Origin: Gammaproteobacteria bacterium
Lineage (GTDB): Bacteria; Pseudomonadota; Gammaproteobacteria; Pseudomonadales; Halomonadaceae
Direction of reading: 5' to 3'
NCBI GenBank assembly: GCA_023485185.1
Contig: JAMCZP010000154.1
Span: 1-11,868, forward strand
Length of the DNA: 11,868 nucleotides
Shown here: one piece after another, positions 1 through 5,595 of the stretch
How positions within the stretch are numbered: position 1 is the stretch's first letter
Layout: each line of letters opens with the position of its first letter
The notes under the pieces: generated by a model
What the model was told of the DNA's origin: nothing
What the model saw: only the letters and a program-made list of their open reading frames with translations
The model's database searches: none
Program-made: the position numbers and the translations under genes

Positions 1-206
1 TAGTAGCGCTGGATGCAAGTCACCTGTTTGCTAGCTCAACGACTAAGATTGGTATTCGTCGTGGCACCTTCATGCGCGGTTATATGTATGACTTTTTGGA
101 GCGCTTTGCGCCCCATTTAACCCGTGACCGCGTTGACGAGGCGCTAACGGCAGGTCCGCGCCATGAACAGTCGCTGTTTGATAGCTTAGACCTGCCGGAA
201 TACTAA
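1..206 (+). CDS. C-terminal end of an unidentified protein (partial)
   Basis: An open frame enters from the left edge (first full codon at 3) and ends at TAA 204-206, giving about 67 C-terminal residues. The visible tail has an early Asp (VALDASHLF), a basic stretch (KIGIRRG), an aromatic helix-like stretch (YMYDFLERFAPHL) and ends SLDLPEY. I do not recognise the family with any certainty. An Asp followed by an aromatic helix and a closing Pro-containing segment faintly recalls the end of TIM-barrel metal-dependent hydrolases, but that is a guess. It converges on the cysH-like gene with only 11 bp between the two stop codons, so the two are separate transcription units. Codon use looks like its neighbours. 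Confidence 0.6.
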   Translation, partial: VALDASHLFASSTTKIGIRRGTFMRGYMYDFLERFAPHLTRDRVDEALTAGPRHEQSLFDSLDLPEY

Positions 207-217
207 TTAGCGATGTG

Positions 218-838
218 TCAGTGCTGTAAATGCAGCCCGCACTCACGCTTCTCTTCTACTTTGGTGGGGTCGAAGTAGTCAAAGTTGTTGGGCAAGTTAT
301 GTGCCTGTAGATACTGGTACATATCTCTAGCGCTCCACTGCAGCAGCGGGGCAACTTTTAAAAGGCCATCGCTGTTGCGGCTCACTGGCTGCATTTTAGC
401 GCGCTCCGGGGTATCTTCAGCGCGCAGTGCGGTGAACCAAATGTCCGGCTTCATTTCGCGCAATGCGCGTTCAAAAGGCTCGATTTTTACTTCTTGGGTA
501 AAGGCCGTGTGGCGTGGGTCGTCGATTCCCGGCATCGGGCCTTCCAGTGCTTCACGGTGAGCCCGGGTGCGCTTGGGGACAAAGCTGATCAAGTTAAGGT
601 TGAGTTGCTGGATCACTTCATTAGCAAATTGATAGGTTGCCTCAGTGTTGTAGCCGCTGTCCATCCAGATAATGGGAATGTCAGGACGCGCCTGGCTCAC
701 CATGTGCAAGATCACCGCTTCAAAGGGGCGAAAGTTAGTCGTGCATATTGGGCGTGAGCCTTGGGCCAGCGCCCACTCAACTAGCCCTTGAGGATTATTT
801 GCAAAATCTCTGTTAACCGCTTCTAGCTCTGAGGTCAT
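218..838 (-). CDS. cysH: Phosphoadenylyl-sulfate (PAPS) reductase family protein, short form
   Basis: A 206-residue protein of the CysH family, whose classical members reduce PAPS (or APS) to sulfite with thioredoxin in cytoplasmic sulfate assimilation. Visible matches to enterobacterial CysH are DSGYNTEATYQF (about 60-71), VKIEPFERAL (117-126), TALRAEDTPERAKM (136-149), MYQYLQAH (173-180) and the C-terminal ECGLH with Cys200, the family's catalytic cysteine. Only two cysteines are present (32 and 200), so the paired-cysteine iron-sulfur site of APS reductases is absent and the protein is PAPS-type. It is shorter than the E. coli enzyme (about 244 residues). The GYxSVGD loop between the YQYL helix and ECGLH is missing, and the nucleotide loop reads CTTNFRPFEA instead of SSSFGIQ. 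A strong ribosome site (AGGAGG, 843-848 on the opposite strand) precedes the ATG, supporting this start. PAPS reduction is probable but not assured; another adenylyl-sulfate-type substrate is possible. Confidence 0.82.
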   Translation of the reverse strand: MTSELEAVNRDFANNPQGLVEWALAQGSRPICTTNFRPFEAVILHMVSQARPDIPIIWMDSGYNTEATYQFANEVIQQLNLNLISFVPKRTRAHREALEGPMPGIDDPRHTAFTQEVKIEPFERALREMKPDIWFTALRAEDTPERAKMQPVSRNSDGLLKVAPLLQWSARDMYQYLQAHNLPNNFDYFDPTKVEEKRECGLHLQH

Positions 839-955
839 GCTGCCTCCTAATCGAAAATGTAACCCTATCCACTAGGCTACCAAACAGCAGGCGGTAAAAC
901 CCAATACCGTTTGGTTAGGCTTTTATATTCCTTTTTGATTTAGAAGATGCGCTTG

Positions 956-2311
956 TTATTCCAAAGCACCGATAAGATGGCGAATTTTATCGAGTGTCTC
1001 GGTGTACTCTTCATCTGCTTGTGAATCTGCTACTAAGCCGCCGCCGCCCCACACATGTAGTCTTCCGGCCTCTGCCACCATGGTGCGTATGGCAATAGAG
1101 GTATCCATGCTGCCTCGCACATCCACATAGCCCAAGCTGCCGCAATAAACACTGCGCTGGCAGGGCTCCAACTCATCAATAATTTGCATCGCGCGTATTT
1201 TAGGGGCGCCGGTAATCGAACCACCGGGAAACGCTGCTTCAAGAAGGGCAAGCGGTGTATAGCTATCGGCCAGGGTACCCTGCACCACGCTCACCAGATG
1301 GTGGACATTCGGGTAGCTCTCTAAGCGACACAGCTGCGGCACGCGGATGGAGCCTGGCAGACATACGCGGCCTAAGTCATTGCGCAGTAGGTCAACGATC
1401 ATTACGTTTTCAGCACGATCTTTACTACTACTTAGCAGTTCCTGGGCTAATGCTTGATCCTTCTCAGGCGTTACGCCCCGGGGGCGGGTGCCTTTTATGG
1501 GGCGCGTTTCAACCTGCCGATTACGACACTGAATAAAGCGCTCCGGCGAAAGCGAAAGAACCGCCTTGTCGTCCCATGCCATAAAGCCCGAAAAAGGTGT
1601 GGGTGTCGCTTTGCGCAATTGCAGATAAGCCTGCCACTCATCACCTTGGTAATCAGCATAAAAGCGCTGTGCCAGATTAATTTGATAGCAGTCACCGGCG
1701 CGTATATAGCGCTGCACCGCATTAAAGCGTGTGACGTACTGATCATGGCTAAGCGCCGGCTGAAAGGCGCTGCTGAGTGTAAAAGGTGAGGCGCTTTGGG
1801 TTGGTTCGGCCAGCCACGCTTCGACCTGTTCGCGCCGTTTAGCGGTGGCGACTAACCAAGCCTGCTTAGCCACATGGTCCAGCGTAATACACCAGTCGTA
1901 AAGTCCAAGCCGGGCATGCGGAAGTGAAACAGCGCTGGCCTGATGGGTCGGGATGGATAACGTATCGCGGCCTAGGTCATAGCTCCAGTATCCGATCAGC
2001 CCGCCGAGAAAAGGCAACTCACTGGGATCATTAGGCGGAATCAGTTGTTCTAACATCCACTGCTGCTGCCCAAAGGCATCGTTGGCTAAGTGGTTAGGGG
2101 GTTGAAGCTGGTCAGAAATAAAACGCGTTTCTCCACCGCTAGCCACTTCCAGAGTTGCCATTGGGTCACTACTCAAAATATCAAAGCGGCCGGTGGCGAC
2201 AGGGCGGCCACTATCGAGAAGTACTGCACCTGGGCGTGCGCGTAGGCAGGCGAATATCCCCAACGGATCGGGAGAGTAGGGCAGGGCAGTTATCGTCAAC
2301 GCCTTGGTCAT
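956..2311 (-). CDS. pabB: Aminodeoxychorismate synthase component I
   Basis: A 451-residue protein close in length to E. coli PabB (453). With a glutamine amidotransferase subunit (PabA/TrpG, not in this window) it converts chorismate to 4-amino-4-deoxychorismate, the p-aminobenzoate precursor for folate, in the cytoplasm. The N-terminal half has the LLDS motif (31-34) of the tryptophan-binding pocket seen in this family. The chorismate-binding domain follows, with CYQINLAQRF (208-217), PIKGT (271-275) with Lys273 as the PabB-type nucleophile (anthranilate synthases have Ala here), DRAENVMIVDLLRNDLGRV (298-316) and GGSITGAPK (363-371). The PIKGT lysine separates it from TrpE. There is only a weak ribosome site (AGGCGA) before the ATG. 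The cysH-like gene follows 117 bp downstream on the same strand. It is divergent from the prp regulator; no convincing pabB promoter was found in the shared gap. Confidence 0.95.
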   Translation of the reverse strand: MTKALTITALPYSPDPLGIFACLRARPGAVLLDSGRPVATGRFDILSSDPMATLEVASGGETRFISDQLQPPNHLANDAFGQQQWMLEQLIPPNDPSELPFLGGLIGYWSYDLGRDTLSIPTHQASAVSLPHARLGLYDWCITLDHVAKQAWLVATAKRREQVEAWLAEPTQSASPFTLSSAFQPALSHDQYVTRFNAVQRYIRAGDCYQINLAQRFYADYQGDEWQAYLQLRKATPTPFSGFMAWDDKAVLSLSPERFIQCRNRQVETRPIKGTRPRGVTPEKDQALAQELLSSSKDRAENVMIVDLLRNDLGRVCLPGSIRVPQLCRLESYPNVHHLVSVVQGTLADSYTPLALLEAAFPGGSITGAPKIRAMQIIDELEPCQRSVYCGSLGYVDVRGSMDTSIAIRTMVAEAGRLHVWGGGGLVADSQADEEYTETLDKIRHLIGALE

Positions 2312-2499
2312 TAAGTAAATCGCCTAGCCAGTGAAGGGCGTGACATTTTAGAGGGGCTTTATCATTCACACCAGCGCAAAGCTTTGACGCATTTCTCACG
2401 CAAATTAAAAGCCTAACTTAATAAAGATTGTTGACAGGAGGTGGGTTTTTGAAACGTTGAATACAACGAAAGGCGAATAAAATCGGCTAACATGGTTAG
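2312..2499. other. Divergent intergenic region between pabB and the prp regulator
   Basis: This gap separates the pabB start (leftward) from the prp regulator promoter (rightward). It is A+T-rich around 2401-2480. A consensus -35 (TTGACA) occurs at 2431-2436 on the plus strand but has no good -10 at the usual spacing. No gene, repeat or clear operator was seen. It presumably carries the pabB promoter, which I could not place. Confidence 0.4.
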
Positions 2500-2539
2500 T
2501 TGACGGTTCAATTGGTACGCGCTAGAGTTTGTTTACTAT
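2500..2539 (+). promoter_or_regulatory. Candidate promoter(s) of the gntR-prp operon
   Basis: Two overlapping sigma70-like arrangements are visible. TTGACG (2500-2505) is followed after 17 bp by TAGAGT (2523-2528). TTGGTA (2512-2517) is followed after 16 bp by TACTAT (2534-2539). Either would start transcription just before or within the palindrome at 2543-2554. That placement suits repression by a regulator bound there. Predicted from sequence only. Confidence 0.45.
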
Positions 2540-2542
2540 TCA

Positions 2543-2554
2543 ATTGTCGACAAT
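2543..2554. promoter_or_regulatory. Perfect 12-bp palindrome, likely operator for the GntR-family regulator
   Basis: ATTGTCGACAAT is a perfect inverted repeat ending 5 bp before the preferred regulator ATG (2560) and just downstream of the candidate promoter hexamers. Its GT-centre-AC form fits the TNGTNNNACNA-like sites bound by FadR/FCD-type GntR dimers. I saw no second copy before prpB, prpC, acnD, prpF or prpD, so this one site probably controls the whole operon together with the regulator's own gene. Binding is inferred. Confidence 0.6.
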
Positions 2555-2559
2555 CAACT

Positions 2560-3297
2560 ATGGCTTCTCTCGCTACTTCTTCCTTAAGCGCCACTGAACA
2601 TCTGTCTGAATCGACCGCTCCTGAAGTTCGCACCTTGGCTGAGCGGGTATTTCATCAGTTGCAGGATGCTATTGTGCGTGGTGAGCTCGCCCCTGGCAGC
2701 AAAATCACTGAGCCGGGGCTATCTAAAACTTATGGTATTTCCCGTGGGCCACTGCGTGAGGCAATGCGGCGTTTAGAAGCCCACCGCTTAATCGAGCGTG
2801 TTCCACATGTGGGCGCCCGGGTGGTTCAACTTTCTATGAAAGAGCTATTAGAGCTATTTGACCTGCGCGAAGCCTTGGAGAGTATGGCCGCCCGGCTAGC
2901 CGCTGAGCATATGTCGCCGGAAGAGGTTCAGGGCCTGCGCGACGTGTTGGCGCTACATGAAGGCCAGGCAGATTTAAAGCGCGGCGAGGCCTACTACCAG
3001 CGGGAAGGTGATCTCGACTTTCACTACTGCATCGTGCAAGGCAGCCACAACAAAATGTTGATGAACCTGCTCTGCGACGACCTTTACTACCTTGTGCGTC
3101 TTTATCGCACCCAATTCAGTGCCAGTGGTACGCGACCCCAGCGCGCCTTTGTTGAGCACCATCGCATTGTTGATGCTATTGAGGCGGGCGATGCAGAGCT
3201 GGCGGAACTCTTAATGCGCCGCCATGTTAGTGCCTCTCGCGCCAATGTGGCCGACCGCTATGCGGCCACTCTCGAACAGTCAGCATCTGAACCATAA
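2560..3297 (+). CDS. GntR-family (FCD/FadR subfamily) transcriptional regulator of the prp operon
   Basis: A 245-residue DNA-binding regulator. After about 20 variable residues, a winged helix-turn-helix (about 25-90) is visible, with LQDAIVRGELAPGSKI and the recognition segment YGISRGPLREAMRRLE (58-73). The C-terminal FCD ligand domain (about 93-235) shows metal-ligand positions in DLDFH (Asp151/His155), EHHRIV (His200/His201) and RRHV (His222). I chose ATG 2560 rather than the in-frame TTG at 2500, because the longer reading would translate through the candidate promoter and operator and adds a non-family leader. No Shine-Dalgarno sequence precedes 2560. The gene heads the prp operon, as GntR genes do beside Pseudomonas-type prp genes, so it probably senses a methylcitrate-cycle intermediate and represses in its absence. 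It is unrelated to the sigma54-dependent PrpR of enterobacteria. Confidence 0.88.
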   Translation: MASLATSSLSATEHLSESTAPEVRTLAERVFHQLQDAIVRGELAPGSKITEPGLSKTYGISRGPLREAMRRLEAHRLIERVPHVGARVVQLSMKELLELFDLREALESMAARLAAEHMSPEEVQGLRDVLALHEGQADLKRGEAYYQREGDLDFHYCIVQGSHNKMLMNLLCDDLYYLVRLYRTQFSASGTRPQRAFVEHHRIVDAIEAGDAELAELLMRRHVSASRANVADRYAATLEQSASEP

Positions 3298-3365
3298 AGC
3301 TAATTAATTAAGCTAATCCATAAAGCTAAGCCATAAAACTAAGCCATAAAACTAAGCCATAAAAC
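3292..3365 (+). repeat. 13-bp tandem repeat cluster between the regulator gene and prpB
   Basis: The unit CCATAAA(A/G)CTAAG appears three times head to tail (3318-3330, 3331-3343, 3344-3356), followed by a partial copy at 3357-3365. A further partial copy (3292-3303) includes the regulator's own TAA stop. The block is A+T-rich and full of TAA triplets in several frames. It lies in the 140-bp gap before prpB and looks like slippage duplication of the gene's 3' end. No function is evident. Confidence 0.85.
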
Positions 3366-3422
3366 GTCACTATAACAATACGCCACCCACCGATGATGAC
3401 TATGCCGGTGGGATCGACTCAC

Positions 3423-3428
3423 AAGGAG
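3423..3428 (+). promoter_or_regulatory. Ribosome binding site that fixes the prpB start
   Basis: AAGGAG lies 9 bp before ATG 3438. It lies inside the longer reading that would begin at 3393. This supports 3438 as the true start. Confidence 0.75.
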
Positions 3429-3437
3429 AAACTCCCC

Positions 3438-4328
3438 ATGTCGCACATGACACCCGGCGCACGTTTTAGAGCCGCTCTTGACGCTAATCGCCCGCTGCCA
3501 ATTTTAGGCACCATCAATGCATATACCGCCCTGATGGCCGAAAAAGTGGGCCATCAGGCGATTTATCTTTCCGGTGGCGGTGTTGCCAATGCCTCATTCG
3601 GCTTGCCGGATCTGGGCATGACGACCATGAACGATGTGGTGGAAGACGCACACCGTATCTGCGGTGCTACCGAGTTACCGCTTTTGGTGGACATCGATAC
3701 CGGTTGGGGTGGGGCATTTAATATTGCGCGCACGGTAAAAGAGATGCAGCGTGCGGGTGTCGCGGCGATTCATATGGAAGATCAAGTGGCGCAAAAGCGC
3801 TGTGGCCACCGTCCGAACAAAGCGATTGTTTCCCAACAGGAGATGGTAGACCGTATTAAAGCAGCAGCGGACGCCAAGATCGATCCTGACTTCTATTTGA
3901 TTGCCCGCACCGATGCTTTCCAAAAAGAGGGTCTTGACGCCGCCATCGAGCGCGCCAATGCCTGTGTGGAAGCGGGTGCAGATGCCATCTTCGCCGAGGC
4001 GGTTCACACTCTGGATGATTACAAAGCCTTCTGTGAGCGGGTCAATGCGCCGATTTTAGCCAATATCACCGAGTTTGGCGCGACCCCGCTGTTTACTCAA
4101 ACGGAGCTGGGCGATGTGGGCTGTCGCATGGTGCTTTACCCACTTTCTGCGTTTCGCGCTATGAACGCCGCTGCGCTACAGGTCTACCAAAGTATTCTCG
4201 ATAACGGCCATCAAAAAGAGGTGGTGCCGTTAATGCAGACCCGCGACGAGCTATACGATTTTCTTAACTACCATGACTTCGAGCAAAAACTGGACGCGCT
4301 ATTTGCCGAGCAGGGTGACGACCAGTAA
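3438..4328 (+). CDS. prpB: 2-methylisocitrate lyase
   Basis: A 296-residue protein, the same length as E. coli PrpB. It cleaves 2-methylisocitrate to pyruvate and succinate, the last step of the methylcitrate cycle, as a Mg-dependent cytoplasmic enzyme of the isocitrate lyase/PEP mutase barrel family. Visible features are [25 protein letters not shown] near the N-terminus (the family substrate-loop region), [10 protein letters not shown] (82-91) with Asp85/Asp87 for metal binding, MEDQ (113-116), and the catalytic-loop signature KRCGH (120-124) with Cys122. An in-frame ATG 45 bp upstream would add 15 residues that family members lack and would place the ribosome site inside the gene, so I rejected it. 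It is followed by prpC after 74 bp. All catalytic motifs are intact. Confidence 0.96.
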   Translation: MSHMTPGARFRAALDANRPLPILGTINAYTALMAEKVGHQAIYLSGGGVANASFGLPDLGMTTMNDVVEDAHRICGATELPLLVDIDTGWGGAFNIARTVKEMQRAGVAAIHMEDQVAQKRCGHRPNKAIVSQQEMVDRIKAAADAKIDPDFYLIARTDAFQKEGLDAAIERANACVEAGADAIFAEAVHTLDDYKAFCERVNAPILANITEFGATPLFTQTELGDVGCRMVLYPLSAFRAMNAAALQVYQSILDNGHQKEVVPLMQTRDELYDFLNYHDFEQKLDALFAEQGDDQ

Positions 4329-4402
4329 GCCAGACGCCAGCTTAACCATTAAAAGTACCCAATAAAGATACCTAAAATAAAAGTAATGATAGGAGACACA
4401 CC

Positions 4403-5530
4403 ATGGCTGATAAACCCGTGACAGGTGCAGGACTTCGTGGCCAGAGTGCCGGTTCCACCGCGTTGTGTACCGTAGGTAAAACAGGCTCAGGTCTGACTTA
4501 CCGTGGTTTTGATATTAAAGAGCTCGCTGAAAAAGCCAAATTTGAAGAAGTCGCTTACCTACTGTTAAAGGGCAAGCTACCTAATGAAGCCGAATTGGAT
4601 CACTACATTTCCAAGCTGAAAAGCCTGCGTGGGCTACCTGATGCGTTAAAAACGGTGCTTGAGCAAATTCCTAAAGATGCTCACCCGATGGATGTGATGC
4701 GCACCGGGACTTCAATGCTGGGCAATCTTGAAACTGAGGAGAGCTTCGATCAGCAGCAGGATGTCGCTGACCGACTATTAGCAGTGCTGCCGTCAATCAT
4801 TTGCTACTGGTATCGCTATTCCCACGATGGCGTGCGTATCGATACCGAGACTGACGATAACTCGGTGGGTGGTCACTTTCTTAATATGTTGCGCGGCGAG
4901 CCAGCCTCTGAGTTGCATGCGCGGGTAATGAATGTATCGCTGATTCTGTACGCTGAGCATGAGTTTAATGCCTCCACCTTTACCGCACGGGTGTGTGCCT
5001 CGACGCTTTCCGATATGCACTCCTGTGTAACAGGGGCCATTGGCTCGCTACGCGGCCCGTTGCATGGCGGCGCTAATGAAGCGGCCATGGAGATGATCGA
5101 AGACTGGAAGTCGCCGGAAGAAGCAGAAAGCAAGATCATGGGTATGCTTGAGCGCAAGGATAAAATCATGGGCTTTGGGCATGCGATTTATCGCGAGTCT
5201 GACCCGCGCAACGAGATTATCAAGCAGTGGTCTAAAAAGCTTTCTGACGATGTGGGCGATAAAGTGCTCTATCCAGTTTCCGAGCGAGTCGAAGCGGTTA
5301 TGTGGCGCGAGAAGAAATTGTTCTGCAATGCAGATTTCTTCCACGCCAGCGCTTACCACTTTATGGATATCCCCACCAAACTGTTCACGCCAATTTTTGT
5401 CATGTCTCGGCTAACGGGCTGGGCGGCTCACGTGTTTGAGCAGCGCGCCAATAACCGCATTATCCGACCCAGCGCGGATTACATTGGCCCCGAGAAGAGC
5501 GAATGGGTACCCATTGAAGCGCGAGACTGA
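4403..5530 (+). CDS. prpC: 2-methylcitrate synthase
   Basis: A 375-residue citrate-synthase-fold enzyme that condenses propionyl-CoA with oxaloacetate to 2-methylcitrate plus CoA, the entry step of the cycle. The catalytic triad is visible as His221 in GPLHGGANE, His260 in GFGHAIYR and Asp311 in CNADFFHASAY. These correspond to the His/His/Asp described for Salmonella PrpC with a constant offset. The short length (about 375, against about 430 for hexameric citrate synthases), the GLTYRGFDIKELAEKAKFEEVAYLLL-type N-terminus and the prp context separate it from housekeeping GltA. A good ribosome site (AGGAG, 4391-4395) lies 7 bp before the ATG. A hairpin with T-run follows the stop codon. Residual citrate synthase activity with acetyl-CoA is usual in the family. 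Confidence 0.96.
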   Translation: MADKPVTGAGLRGQSAGSTALCTVGKTGSGLTYRGFDIKELAEKAKFEEVAYLLLKGKLPNEAELDHYISKLKSLRGLPDALKTVLEQIPKDAHPMDVMRTGTSMLGNLETEESFDQQQDVADRLLAVLPSIICYWYRYSHDGVRIDTETDDNSVGGHFLNMLRGEPASELHARVMNVSLILYAEHEFNASTFTARVCASTLSDMHSCVTGAIGSLRGPLHGGANEAAMEMIEDWKSPEEAESKIMGMLERKDKIMGFGHAIYRESDPRNEIIKQWSKKLSDDVGDKVLYPVSERVEAVMWREKKLFCNADFFHASAYHFMDIPTKLFTPIFVMSRLTGWAAHVFEQRANNRIIRPSADYIGPEKSEWVPIEARD

Positions 5531-5539
5531 CCTGCGTGT

Positions 5540-5567
5540 AGCCCGGTAGTTTGTCGACCGGGCTTTT
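5540..5567 (+). terminator. Intrinsic terminator-like hairpin between prpC and acnD
   Basis: A perfect 8-bp G+C-rich stem (AGCCCGGT 5540-5547 with ACCGGGCT 5557-5564) with a 9-nt loop ends in TTTT (5564-5567). It lies 10 bp after the prpC stop and 28 bp before the acnD ATG. There is no room for a separate acnD promoter after it. It therefore probably acts as a partial terminator lowering acnD-prpF-prpD relative to prpBC, or it protects the upstream mRNA 3' end. Confidence 0.7.
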
Positions 5568-5595
5568 CAGCCCTCTTCTTGTGAGTCTATCTGCT

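Noticed and set aside
879..915. Inverted repeat ACCAAAC/GTTTGGT with an inner GGTA/TACC between pabB and the cysH-like gene, as a terminator.
   Set aside because: The stem is interrupted by an unpaired stretch on one side and mostly A+T. There is no T-run on the minus strand, where a pabB terminator would need one.
956..2311. Open frames of 60-110 codons on the plus strand inside pabB (and similar ones opposite the prp genes).
   Set aside because: They overlap strongly supported genes, have no recognisable motifs and no ribosome sites I trust. They are shadows of the coding strand.
2431..2460. Consensus -35 box TTGACA at 2431-2436 as the operon promoter.
   Set aside because: No acceptable -10 hexamer lies 16-18 bp downstream. 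The pairs at 2500-2539 are better spaced and adjoin the palindrome.
3292..3365. Short direct repeats as a CRISPR array.
   Set aside because: The 13-bp units are contiguous without spacers, and no cas genes are present.
5551..5558. TTGTCGAC as a second operator for the GntR-family regulator before acnD.
   Set aside because: It matches only part of the palindrome and lies in the loop and stem of the terminator hairpin. It is not symmetric as an operator would be.
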